Shown: in pieces, positions 17,803 through 26,093 of the stretch
Layout: each line of letters starts with the position of its first letter
Numbering within the stretch: the stretch's first letter is position 1
NCBI GenBank assembly: GCA_024235735.1
Contig: JACKLU010000001.1
Location: 434,001-498,000 of the forward strand
Length of the DNA: 64,000 nucleotides
DNA from: Burkholderiales bacterium
GTDB taxonomy: Bacteria > Pseudomonadota > Gammaproteobacteria > Burkholderiales > Nitrosomonadaceae
Reading direction: 5' to 3'
Translations under genes and position numbers: made by a program
The notes under the pieces: generated by a model
Database searches by the model: none
Seen by the model: only the letters and a program-made list of their open reading frames with translations
Told to the model about the DNA's origin: nothing

Positions 17803-18959
17803 TGGCGGTGCAGCGCCTTTTTCGATGTTTCGGCCGTCTGTGAAGATTCCCGCCAGATCCGTCTTAAAGCATCCCACAATCCGCTGCGCACCGTGGTCAG
17901 ATAAAGCGTATTGTCACCGAGTTCATTGACCAGGCGGCGATGCGCCTTGCCAAGATTGTGGTATGGCATACTCATGAACAGATGATGTGTGGCGTGAAAA
18001 CGCAGCCCAACCGGCGCCCATAGCGGCGTTATCAACGGATGGCCGGGCACATTGACCGAATCCAGATACTGCTCGGCATGACTCATCGGTTTCTCACCCG
18101 GATTGCGGTAAGCGTGCGCTGCCAGCGTGCGCAAGGAATTCAAAATAAACACCATTGTTGCGACAAGATACCAGAGCACCAGCACATCGATTGGTAGCAC
18201 ATCCAGCAGTATCAACGACACCACGGTCGCAGCGAACAGAAACGCAGCCAGTTCCTGGCGCTGCCAATTGCAATCGTTGCGAACGGCATTTTCCGCACGT
18301 TTGTAGCTCGGATCAATCGTCAGCGACGATGCTCGCTCCCAGACGATTTTACGCAGGAACGGCATCAAATACGACAATGGGACGAGCAATAGGAAGCGCA
18401 TCAGCAGCACTGGCGGTATCAAAAAGGATAGCAGCACATAGCCCACCATTTCAATCGGCCTGCGCGTAGCGAATGGCACATATTCTCCATCCTGGTGCGT
18501 ACCGTAGACATCGCGCCGGTGATGATCGTTATGTACGCCATCATACGTAAATGAAGGAATCATGAACGGTATGCCGCATAAAAAATTCCATGCCATTCTG
18601 AACGTTTTGAATGTGCCCTTTTTCAGGTGCGCAAGCTCATGTACAAAAATTGCGGCGCGATACAATGCCAGCACCGCAACCACATAAGCGCCGACCTGCC
18701 ACAGCGAAAACCATGGTGACAGCAGCGCCATAAAAAACGCGACCCAGCCCACCAAACTGCTGAACAGAAAATCCGTCCAGTAAATCCACGGATTGGGCGT
18801 CATCAGATCGCTCACCAGGTTATGTGCTTCACGCAGCGGAAAAACTGCTGCGGGTGCTTCCGGCTCAATTGCACCCTGATTTTCAGTCAGTTTATTCACC
18901 GCCGTTTCCGGTAGCGCGATGGTTTCTTGAGTTTCTTTCCCTTCTGCAAATTCATTCAT
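17799..18959 (-). CDS. Membrane fatty acid desaturase
   Basis: 386 residues from the ATG at 18959, which overlaps the HIT gene stop in an ATGA junction. Four or more hydrophobic segments and the three histidine clusters of di-iron membrane desaturases are present: HELAH, HNDHH and HATHH. The motif H-x(3)-H ... HxxHH ... HxxHH fits the fatty acid desaturase family (FA_desaturase). It should introduce double bonds into a lipid acyl chain or related molecule in the inner membrane; the substrate cannot be told. It lies between a HIT protein and a phosphoglycerate mutase gene. Confidence 0.85.
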   Translation of the reverse strand: MNEFAEGKETQETIALPETAVNKLTENQGAIEPEAPAAVFPLREAHNLVSDLMTPNPWIYWTDFLFSSLVGWVAFFMALLSPWFSLWQVGAYVVAVLALYRAAIFVHELAHLKKGTFKTFRMAWNFLCGIPFMIPSFTYDGVHNDHHRRDVYGTHQDGEYVPFATRRPIEMVGYVLLSFLIPPVLLMRFLLLVPLSYLMPFLRKIVWERASSLTIDPSYKRAENAVRNDCNWQRQELAAFLFAATVVSLILLDVLPIDVLVLWYLVATMVFILNSLRTLAAHAYRNPGEKPMSHAEQYLDSVNVPGHPLITPLWAPVGLRFHATHHLFMSMPYHNLGKAHRRLVNELGDNTLYLTTVRSGLWDALRRIWRESSQTAETSKKALHRQ

Positions 18960-19399
18960 GACCAACAGGTTTTGATATGCGTAATAATCTTTTGATTGAT
19001 TGTTTCATTCGTTTCATTGACATGACCCAGCTGCGGCGCGGCAGGCCATCCTGCATCGACAAACGTTATACCCGCAAACAATTTGGACTGCGCATAACGC
19101 GGAATAATATGAAAGTGAACATCCGGATCGACCATCATCAGCATTAAATAATTGATTTTGTCGTATTGGAATGCTTTGGTCAGTGTGAATTCAATCTGGT
19201 TGATGACGGTGTGCATCTCGGTAAAGCTGGCTGCGCCAAGTTCTGAAAATGCCTTGGCCGGCTCATGCGCAATCAGCACGAGTGCTCCCAGTGTGGCCTG
19301 TGCGGGGCGCAGCAGCACGCTCCAGTATTGAAACGAATGAATTATTGTCTGCGGTGCGCCAAATTTGCGCATGGTATCGTTGAGTACAGGTGCATTCAT
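18956..19399 (-). CDS. HIT family protein
   Basis: 147 residues from ATG 19399, preceded by GAGGAGC at a good distance; 15 bases further out is a less likely start. The fold is a HIT hydrolase: MMVDPDVHFHIIPRY is the catalytic segment. The usual H-x-H-x-H is D-x-H-x-H here (residues 93, 95, 97); the middle nucleophilic His is kept. HIT proteins hydrolyse or transfer nucleoside phosphates. It sits directly after a nucleotidyltransferase gene and overlaps the desaturase start. Confidence 0.8.
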   Translation of the reverse strand: MNAPVLNDTMRKFGAPQTIIHSFQYWSVLLRPAQATLGALVLIAHEPAKAFSELGAASFTEMHTVINQIEFTLTKAFQYDKINYLMLMMVDPDVHFHIIPRYAQSKLFAGITFVDAGWPAAPQLGHVNETNETINQKIITHIKTCWS

Positions 19400-19414
19400 T
19401 CTTGCTCCTCGCAA

Positions 19415-20149
19415 CTAGCGGGTAAAAAGCATACTTGCCCTGGCCAGATCTTCTATAAAATCAATCTCGCACCAGCGGAATCCTTTAACGGAACATGAAT
19501 TCACCTGGTGTTGACCGGCGAGTTTATCGATAATGGATAAATACCAGGATTTCAGTTCGGCCGGATGACGCAATGCGCTTTCTATCGCCTGACGGAAAAG
19601 AAGCGGTCCCTGATCGCGAAAATAGACCAGCCCTATCGACTCCGCATCAATTTCATTCGGCGGGACTATCTTGCTGACCTGTTTAACCCAACCATCCGCA
19701 TCGAGCTGTACTTTCATATCATCGGCATCATAACTTTTCTTGAAATCCACACTCAGTGTAATCGGGGCTGACGGCGAATTCAACACCTGCGTCACCAGCG
19801 CAGGCTCAATCACGGTATCGCCATTCAGCAGCAGGAAATCGCTATCCATCGCATTGCGCGCAAGCCAGCAGCTGGCCAGATTATCCGCCACTTCATAAAA
19901 TGGATTAAACACAACCTTGATATTGGATTGTTTTGTATAGTTAGCGTGCAGTAATGCTTCGATCTGGCTGATCTGAAAACCCGCAACGATAATAATTTCC
20001 TTGACACCGGCAGCGGTCAGCGCATCAATTTGCCAGGCCAGTACAGGCTTATCAGCAACAGGCAGCAGGCATTTGGGCAAATTCTCAGTCAGCGGCAACA
20101 AGCGCCGCCCCTGACCGGCACTCAGAATAATGGCTTTGACGGCGTTCAC
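19415..20149 (-). CDS. NTP transferase (sugar- or phosphocholine-type nucleotidyltransferase)
   Basis: 244 residues. The N-terminal GQGRRLLPLTENLPKCL is the nucleotidyltransferase signature; LNGDTVI is the metal-binding acidic motif, and WCEIDFIEDL a conserved end. The fold is that of GT-A-type nucleotidyltransferases such as glucose-1-phosphate or phosphocholine cytidylyltransferase (LicC-like). The substrate cannot be decided from the sequence. It is the first gene of the tight group with HIT, desaturase and mutase, so activation of a lipid headgroup is plausible, but inferred. Confidence 0.75.
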   Translation of the reverse strand: MNAVKAIILSAGQGRRLLPLTENLPKCLLPVADKPVLAWQIDALTAAGVKEIIIVAGFQISQIEALLHANYTKQSNIKVVFNPFYEVADNLASCWLARNAMDSDFLLLNGDTVIEPALVTQVLNSPSAPITLSVDFKKSYDADDMKVQLDADGWVKQVSKIVPPNEIDAESIGLVYFRDQGPLLFRQAIESALRHPAELKSWYLSIIDKLAGQHQVNSCSVKGFRWCEIDFIEDLARASMLFTR

Positions 20150-20185
20150 GAATACGTTAAATTTTGATATGTGATAAAACTGGCA

Positions 20186-20217
20186 ATTCTACCGCCAATA
20201 GCGATGTTGATTGTCAA
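20186..20217 (-). promoter_or_regulatory. Possible weak promoter for the nucleotidyltransferase group
   Basis: Minus strand: consensus TTGACA, a 20-base spacer (too long for a good sigma70 site), TAGAAT. It sits 37-68 bases before the nucleotidyltransferase ATG in the 91-base gap after the desulfurase gene, so the group could have its own start. Confidence 0.3.
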
Positions 20218-20240
20218 TTATTCATCGAAAAGATCAGTGG

Positions 20241-21398
20241 TCAGAAAGAAAGACTGCTGATACTGCGCAATGATGCCATGGTTTCGCGGATCGTTTTCAG
20301 AAACACCTCCACCTGTGCCAGGGTATTCGTATGACCCAGACTGACGCGCACCGCGCATCGCGCCAACTGCGGATCGACCTGCATGGCCTCGAGTACATGA
20401 CTCTGTCCGGGGTTGACACTCGAACACGCCGCGCCGCTGGCAACCGCAAAACCCGCCTTATCCAGTTTGACCACCAGCGTATCACCTTCCATATCCGGAA
20501 TTGCAAAATAGCAGGTATTCGGTATACGCTCGGCATTCGCGCCAAAGATCACCGCACCCATTTCGATCAGCCCCTGTTCCAGGCGCTCCCTCAGCCGCGC
20601 AACATGCTGCGTCGCTGCTGCGACACGCGCCACAGCCCGTTCACAGGCCACACCAAAACCAACAATCGCCGCCACATTTTCCGTCCCGGATCGCAGACCG
20701 TTTTCATGACCACCACCGTAAATCAGTGGTTTTAATAACAGTCGTTTATCCATAATAAGCGCCGCCGCGCCTTTCGGACCATAAATTTTATGCGCGGATA
20801 CAGTCATGGCGTGTACATTGAGTTTGGCGAAGTCGACCGGAATTTTACCCAGTCCCTGTACAGCATCAGTGTGCACATAAGCGCCATGCATGCGCGCAGT
20901 GTCTGCAATCGCCGCCACATCCTGAATCACACCGGTCTCATTATTCGCCAGCATCACCGAAACCAGCGCGGGTTTCTGCACTGTCATCGTTTCACGGGCA
21001 ACGGCCACATCCACCTGCCCGGCCTGATTTACCGGCAAGTACCGGATTGTCCAGCGCTCGGTGGCGCGCTGCGCCAAAGCCTGCGCCGGTTTCAGAACAC
21101 AGGGATGCTCCACTGCGCTGATCGCAATATGTCCGGCATTCAGGCTGTCTGCCGCACCGCGGATAAACAGGTTGTTGGCTTCAGAACCGCCGCTGGTAAA
21201 AACGACCTGCACCGGCTGTACACCCACAGCGGCGGCCACCTGCTCACGCGCCTTGTCAATCGCATACCGCGCGGCCATGCCATACGCATGACGGCTTGAT
21301 GCGTTGCCGAATTCCTGCTGGAAATACGGCAACATCGCATCCAGCACTTCATCGTCCACTCGCGTGGTGGCATTATGATCAAAATAATGTAATGTCAT
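20241..21398 (-). CDS. Cysteine desulfurase (IscS/NifS family)
   Basis: 385 residues of fold-type I PLP enzyme. The Schiff-base lysine is in SAHKIYGPKG (K204) and the catalytic cysteine in SGAACSS (C334); HTDAVQ binds PLP. It removes sulfur from cysteine for Fe-S and thiolation pathways. It begins 35 bases after gshB and is not beside iscU or other isc genes, so it may supply sulfur for other uses or be a second desulfurase. Orthology to IscS versus NifS is not resolved. Confidence 0.88.
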   Translation of the reverse strand: MTLHYFDHNATTRVDDEVLDAMLPYFQQEFGNASSRHAYGMAARYAIDKAREQVAAAVGVQPVQVVFTSGGSEANNLFIRGAADSLNAGHIAISAVEHPCVLKPAQALAQRATERWTIRYLPVNQAGQVDVAVARETMTVQKPALVSVMLANNETGVIQDVAAIADTARMHGAYVHTDAVQGLGKIPVDFAKLNVHAMTVSAHKIYGPKGAAALIMDKRLLLKPLIYGGGHENGLRSGTENVAAIVGFGVACERAVARVAAATQHVARLRERLEQGLIEMGAVIFGANAERIPNTCYFAIPDMEGDTLVVKLDKAGFAVASGAACSSVNPGQSHVLEAMQVDPQLARCAVRVSLGHTNTLAQVEVFLKTIRETMASLRSISSLSF

Positions 21399-21432
21399 TG
21401 TTAATTCAGTCCGGAGAACTCATTTTCTATCT

Positions 21433-22410
21433 TTACTGACCAACACTTTCGCCAACCAATTCCTCGATTGCATCAATCATCATCCCAGCCACGTTAAACG
21501 CTGTCTGCGCATGAATCTCCTGCATTCCGGTCGGACTGGTGACATTGATTTCGGTCAGACAATCGCCAATGACATCCAGGCCAACCAGCATCAATCCCTG
21601 CCGGACAAGTTCCGGGCCAAGGGTTTCGGCAATCAGTTTGTCCTGTGACGACAACGGCCGAGCCACGCCAGTTCCGCCCGTATTGAGATTGCCACGCGTT
21701 TCCCCGGGCTTCGGTATGCGCGCCAGCGCATAAGGCACCGGTTTCCCGGCGATCATCAATATACGTTTATCCCCCTGGGTAATTTCCGGCAGGAAACGTT
21801 GCGCCATGATCGTCCGAGTACCATAGTGTGTCATGGTTTCTACAATGACATTGATATTGTGGTCAGCCGCATGAATACGAAAAATGCTGGCCCCACCCAT
21901 GCTGTCGAGCGGCTTCAGAATAATATCCTGATGTTGTTGCAGAAACTCAAGAATCAGTGTTTCTCGGCGAGTAACCAGTGTTGGCGGTGTGAACTGCGGA
22001 AATTTTGCAATGGCCAGTTTCTCGTTAAAATCCCGAATGGCGCGTGGACTGTTAATGATGCGAGCGCCCTGTTTTTCCGCCAGCTCCAGCAAATAAGTGC
22101 TATAGATATATTCCATATTGAACGGAGGATCCTTGCGCATCAATACGGCATCAAATGCCTGCAAAGGCATGGTTAATGTCTCACCCAGGTGATACCAGCA
22201 ATTTGCCTGCGCCGTTTTTTCGTTCACGTTCATCGTCAGAATCTTGACAAAGCTGACCACTGCACTATCGCGCCAGATGATATCGTCCTGGTGAAGCACA
22301 TAAACCTGATGATTGCGCAGAGCCGCTTCACGCATCATGACATAACTGGAATCCTTGCTGATTTTGATGTCTTCAAGCCGGTCGATAACGAATGCAAGCT
22401 TCACTGGCAC
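21433..22410 (-). CDS. gshB: Glutathione synthase
   Basis: 325 residues, ATP-grasp enzyme adding glycine to gamma-glutamylcysteine. The family motifs are intact: RKDPPFNMEYIY, KPLDSMGGASIF (ATP binding) and GDKRILMIAGKPVPYALARIP, and INVTSPTGMQEI close to the C-terminus. It follows gshA by 24 bases, so the two glutathione genes form one operon with the desulfurase. Confidence 0.96.
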   Translation of the reverse strand: MPVKLAFVIDRLEDIKISKDSSYVMMREAALRNHQVYVLHQDDIIWRDSAVVSFVKILTMNVNEKTAQANCWYHLGETLTMPLQAFDAVLMRKDPPFNMEYIYSTYLLELAEKQGARIINSPRAIRDFNEKLAIAKFPQFTPPTLVTRRETLILEFLQQHQDIILKPLDSMGGASIFRIHAADHNINVIVETMTHYGTRTIMAQRFLPEITQGDKRILMIAGKPVPYALARIPKPGETRGNLNTGGTGVARPLSSQDKLIAETLGPELVRQGLMLVGLDVIGDCLTEINVTSPTGMQEIHAQTAFNVAGMMIDAIEELVGESVGQ

Positions 22411-22434
22411 ACCCCGGTCAATAATTTACGTGAA

Positions 22435-23706
22435 TCAATGTGCTGTCTGCTGCAATTCCCGTGCGGCGGCGAGCAGCGCAAGCCGGGCGATAACGCCATA
22501 GACGTAAAATCGGCTTGGCATCAGATTTTGCGGCTTGACGCAATCTGGCATCAAACAGTCGGAGTCGAATGATAATGGTACAAAATACATACCCGGCGCA
22601 TTCAAATTCTCATCCTTCCCGCGTCCGGTATGCACACGATAAAATCCTCCGATAACAAAATGATCGATCATGTAAATCACCGGCTCGGCAACCGCCTGAT
22701 TAATGTTTTCGAAGGTATAAACGCCTTCCTGCACCAACACATTCGTTACCGCCATACCTTCTTTGACCACGGCCATTTTATTTCGCTGTTTGCGATTCAG
22801 CTGATACACCTCCGCCCCATCCTTGACGGTCATGATACCCATGCCGTAAGTTCCGGAATCGGCTTTGACAATCACAAAAGGATCTTCCTTGACACCGTAT
22901 TGCTGATATTTTTCACGAATCAACGCAAGTATTTTGTTGGTCGAACTGGCGACACAGTCTTCTCCTTTCTTCTCACGGAAATCGATTTTCCCACAGGAAG
23001 TAAAGAAAGGATTAATCAGCCAGGGATCGATATCGATCAACTGAGCAAACTCATCCGCCACAGCGTTATAGGCCTTGAAATGCACTGATTTTTTTCGCGT
23101 CGCCCAACCTGCATGCAGGGGCGGAATCACGGTTTGAGTCAGATTCTGTAATATCTGCGGAACGCCATTCGATAAATCATTGTTCAGCAATACCGCGCAT
23201 GGATCAAAATTCTCCACGCTCAACTGATTGTTTTTCCGGATAACCGGTTCCAACGTAATGGTCTGTCCGTCCGGCAAGTTGAAAGCGGTTGCTGATTTGA
23301 TCTCGGGTAATAATGAACCAATGCGCACATTCAATCCGGCATGTCGCATGATAGTTTGGATCGCAGCAATATTTTGCAGATAAAATGTATTACGCGTGTG
23401 ATTTTCCGGAATCAGCAAAATACTGTGCGCACTCGGACATATTTTCTCAACCGCTGTCATGACAGCCTGTACACAAAGCGGAATAAATTCAGGATTCAGA
23501 TTATTAAATCCACCCGGAAAAAGATTGGTATCAACCGGAGCCAGTTTAAATCCGCTGTTGCGCAAATCCACCGAACAATAAAACGGCACGTCATTTTCAC
23601 ACCACTTACCACGGAACCAGTGCTCAATCATTGGCTTTAAGGTATTGATACGATTTTCCAGCTCAAGGATTGGCCCTTGCAGGCCTGTCAGATGCGGTAA
23701 CGGCAT
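22435..23706 (-). CDS. gshA: Glutamate-cysteine ligase, Acidithiobacillus/Nitrosomonas type
   Basis: 423 residues. This is the alternative gshA family first known from Acidithiobacillus and found in betaproteobacterial ammonia oxidisers, unrelated in length to enteric GshA. Recognised segments are GLQGPILELENRI, SVDLRNSGFKLAPVDTNLFP, KADSGTYGMGIMTVKDG and the FYRVHTGRGKDENLNAPG stretch. It makes gamma-glutamylcysteine, the first step of glutathione synthesis, and is the first gene of the minus-strand series. Confidence 0.92.
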   Translation of the reverse strand: MPLPHLTGLQGPILELENRINTLKPMIEHWFRGKWCENDVPFYCSVDLRNSGFKLAPVDTNLFPGGFNNLNPEFIPLCVQAVMTAVEKICPSAHSILLIPENHTRNTFYLQNIAAIQTIMRHAGLNVRIGSLLPEIKSATAFNLPDGQTITLEPVIRKNNQLSVENFDPCAVLLNNDLSNGVPQILQNLTQTVIPPLHAGWATRKKSVHFKAYNAVADEFAQLIDIDPWLINPFFTSCGKIDFREKKGEDCVASSTNKILALIREKYQQYGVKEDPFVIVKADSGTYGMGIMTVKDGAEVYQLNRKQRNKMAVVKEGMAVTNVLVQEGVYTFENINQAVAEPVIYMIDHFVIGGFYRVHTGRGKDENLNAPGMYFVPLSFDSDCLMPDCVKPQNLMPSRFYVYGVIARLALLAAARELQQTAH

Positions 23707-23913
23707 TACAGGAATTTCGATAGAAATTAGAAAATTGGAAATTTATCTGGAAACAGAATCTAAATTGGCGAAAATATCAGTCGCGCAGTCGCAGGCAACC
23801 GAGATAGTATAGCATCAAGCGCAATAAATTGTGTTCACCGTCCGCACACGTAAAGTCCCGCGCAATAAACCGCTCAACACCCTTGACCTATAAATCGGTA
23901 TTTTCACGAAGAG

Positions 23914-23978
23914 TTTGTGTCAAGCGGTTGCGCGAATAGGAAACACCAACAGTCTCAGCACTATTCCTCTGACACAAA
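23914..23978. repeat. Nested inverted repeats upstream of nirK (outer)
   Basis: TTTGTGTCA (23914-23922) and TGACACAAA (23970-23978) are perfect complements; inside them GAATAG (23934-23939) pairs with CTATTC (23961-23966). It is 160 bases before the nirK promoter. A regulator site or a folded RNA is possible. Confidence 0.5.
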
Positions 23979-24008
23979 TATCAGCGGCATCGCATCCCGC
24001 ATCTGATT

Positions 24009-24050
24009 TTAAGAATCGCCGAGTTACTCGATAGGTAAGCAGATTCTTAA
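24009..24050. repeat. Inverted repeat upstream of nirK (inner)
   Basis: TTAAGAATC (24009-24017) and GATTCTTAA (24042-24050) are perfect complements, enclosing CGAGT-t-ACTCG. It ends 90 bases before the nirK -35 hexamer. It could be an operator or mark the end of an older element. Confidence 0.5.
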
Positions 24051-24139
24051 CACCGCCTTAATCATCTTTCCCACCTCAAAACCCTACTGCTAGAAGGTGA
24101 TTTATAAGGATTTTTTCTTATTTATTCAGCGCCCAGACA

Positions 24140-24168
24140 TAGACAGTTTTGCTCTAAAAGTGTATATT
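24140..24168 (+). promoter_or_regulatory. Sigma70-like promoter for nirK
   Basis: TAGACA, 17-base spacer, TATATT; each hexamer is one base from consensus. The leader to the nirK start would be about 140 bases. Confidence 0.65.
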
Positions 24169-24313
24169 CTACGTTCCGCCCTTTGCTCTTATGAAAAGGG
24201 GCAGGTGTCATTTGTATCCATTTCGCAGGTGGATTAGCCTCTGAAATTGATGCGATGACAGATAAGAAGGCGTATACAAAAAAGCGCAATGTTTATCATT
24301 TATGGAGGGAGAT

Positions 24314-25417
24314 ATGATTAAAGCTGTTCAGGCAGTTGTTGGACTGGGATTGTTATGTTTTGCCGCTACGCAAGTAGCAGTAGCTGCAACAGACATCTCA
24401 AAATTACCGCGTATCAAACAGGAACTGGTGGCTCCGCCAGCGGTTCCAAAACACGAACAGGCCGTCACAGGCGGACCGAGAGTCGTTGAAGTACGCATGG
24501 AAACCACAGAGAAATTGATTGAAGTTGCTCCGGGCGCGAAAATCTGGGCCTTGACTTTCAATGGTTCTGTTCCAGGACCATTGATCGTTGTACACGAAGG
24601 CGATTATGTTGAACTCACACTATCCAATCCCAAGGAAAGCACATTGGCCCACAATGTGGATTTTCATGCTGCAACAGGCGCGTTGGGTGGCGCTGGTTTG
24701 ACGCTAGTTCAACCTGGTGAAGAAGTTGTTTTACGCTGGAAAGCGGTTAAACCCGGTGTATTCGTTTACCACTGCGCACCTGGTGGCACCATGATTCCTT
24801 TCCACGTTATTTCCGGCATGAGCGGCGCCATCATGGTATTACCACGCGACGGCTTGAAAGACGCGAAAGGTAATGCATATCGTTATGATCGTGCATTCTA
24901 CATCGGCGAACAGGATTTCTATCTGCCGAAAGATGGCAAAGGCAACTTTAAAGAATACGCTTCACCAGCTGCCGGCATGCATGAAATGCTCGAACTGGCT
25001 AAAGGTCTGATTCCAACACACGTCGTATTCAACGGCGCAGTTGGCGCGATCACGGGCGACAATGCATTGTCAGCAAAAGTTGGTGAGAAAGTATTGTTTA
25101 TCCATTCACAAGCTAACCGCCAATCTTATCCGCACCTGATCGGTGGTCATGCTGATCTGTACTGGGTAGGTGGTTCATTCAGCGACGTTCCGTTGACAAG
25201 CCAGGAAACCTGGTTTGTGCCAGCCGGCGCCGCTGTTGCAGCAGCCTATGAATTCCATCAACCAGGTTTGTATGTCTACCTCAGTCATAACCTGATTGAA
25301 GCGGTATTACTCGGTGCAGCATTGCACATGAACGTTGAAGGCAAGTGGGATGATGACATGATGACTCAAGTCAAAGCGCCTGCAAGCTTCGATGCTAAAG
25401 CTGCAATGGATCACTAA
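24314..25417 (+). CDS. nirK: Copper-containing nitrite reductase (AniA/NirK)
   Basis: 367 residues from ATG 24314, behind GGAGGGAG; another ATG 12 bases upstream lies within this site and is unlikely. A signal peptide occupies about residues 1-25. Both cupredoxin domains and all copper ligands are seen: type 2 residues H113 and H118 region (LAHNVDFHAATG) and H153, type 1 C154, H164 and M169 (YHCAPGG, IPFHVISGM), catalytic D116, and the C-terminal LSHNL histidine (H325). It reduces nitrite to NO in the periplasm. The sequence follows the AniA-like short type without a haem or extra cupredoxin domain. It is single, with a strong promoter and terminator, unlike the multi-gene ncgABC-nirK operon of Nitrosomonas europaea. 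Confidence 0.95.
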   Translation: MIKAVQAVVGLGLLCFAATQVAVAATDISKLPRIKQELVAPPAVPKHEQAVTGGPRVVEVRMETTEKLIEVAPGAKIWALTFNGSVPGPLIVVHEGDYVELTLSNPKESTLAHNVDFHAATGALGGAGLTLVQPGEEVVLRWKAVKPGVFVYHCAPGGTMIPFHVISGMSGAIMVLPRDGLKDAKGNAYRYDRAFYIGEQDFYLPKDGKGNFKEYASPAAGMHEMLELAKGLIPTHVVFNGAVGAITGDNALSAKVGEKVLFIHSQANRQSYPHLIGGHADLYWVGGSFSDVPLTSQETWFVPAGAAVAAAYEFHQPGLYVYLSHNLIEAVLLGAALHMNVEGKWDDDMMTQVKAPASFDAKAAMDH

Positions 25418-25460
25418 AATAATAGACTTCACGTAAAACTATTGAAGTGACTTAAGCTGA

Positions 25461-25496
25461 AACGGCTCCAACTCTGGTTGGAGCCGTTTTTTTTTT
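25461..25496 (+). terminator. Intrinsic terminator after nirK
   Basis: AACGGCTCCAAC and GTTGGAGCCGTT pair around a short loop and are followed by a run of ten or so T. It is about 44 bases beyond the stop. Confidence 0.93.
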
Positions 25497-25547
25497 CGCC
25501 CCTCGTCAAGCCATATACTCATCAGCCAATTTAAATCATCAAATATC

Positions 25548-26075
25548 ATGCCGATCAAGTCTCTCATTCGAACGATTCCGCATTATCCTCACCAAGGAAT
25601 TATGTTTCGCGATATCACCACGCTGTTAAAGGATTCGCTCGGTCTACGCACCACAATTCAGGAAATTGCAAAACGTCATGCGACACATGCCATCGACAAA
25701 GTTGTCGGCATTGAATCACGCGGCTTTATCATTGGTGCACCGGTAGCCTATGAACTCAAAACAGGATTTGTTCCGATCCGCAAACAAAACAAGCTGCCCG
25801 CGCAAACAATAGGCCGCGATTACCAGCTCGAATACGGTTGCGACCGTATAGAAATTCATGTCGATGCGATACAACCCGGTGATCGTGTTTTACTGATCGA
25901 TGATCTCATTGCTACCGGCGGCACAGCGGAAGCAGCCGTCCGGCTGATACAGGATATGGGCGGAGAAGTCTATGAATGCTGCTTTGTTATTGATCTGCCC
26001 GATATAGGCGGACGAAAACGCCTCGAAAAGATGGGTTGCAAGGTATTCTCATTGTGTGAATTCGAAGGAAAATAA
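25548..26075 (+). CDS. apt: Adenine phosphoribosyltransferase
   Basis: 175 residues, cytoplasmic purine salvage enzyme joining adenine and PRPP. It begins with the usual IRTIPHYPHQGIMFRDITTLL segment and has the PRPP site VLLIDDLIATGGTA and the flexible-loop RKQNKLPA. Length is normal. It is convergent with mpl, with only about 18 bases between stops and no clear terminator. Confidence 0.96.
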   Translation: MPIKSLIRTIPHYPHQGIMFRDITTLLKDSLGLRTTIQEIAKRHATHAIDKVVGIESRGFIIGAPVAYELKTGFVPIRKQNKLPAQTIGRDYQLEYGCDRIEIHVDAIQPGDRVLLIDDLIATGGTAEAAVRLIQDMGGEVYECCFVIDLPDIGGRKRLEKMGCKVFSLCEFEGK

Positions 26076-26093
26076 ACAACATCCCCCCCCTGA

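Larger units (their letters stand above)
23707..24313. other. Divergent regulatory region gshA / nirK
   Basis: About 600 bases between the oppositely directed gshA and nirK genes. It carries two inverted repeats, a strong nirK promoter and a 140-base leader in which GCCCTTT and AAAGGGGC (about 24178-24206) could form a hairpin. No coding frame, RNA gene or clear NsrR site was recognised. Confidence 0.55.

Noticed and set aside
16497..20149. Glycosylase-GTPase-desaturase series as an anti-phage defence island
   Set aside because: No nuclease, toxin, reverse transcriptase or other defence effector is present; the proteins look like metabolic and membrane functions.
24302..24313. Upstream ATG of nirK
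   Set aside because: It lies in the GGAGGGAG ribosome site of the ATG at 24314, after which the signal peptide starts.
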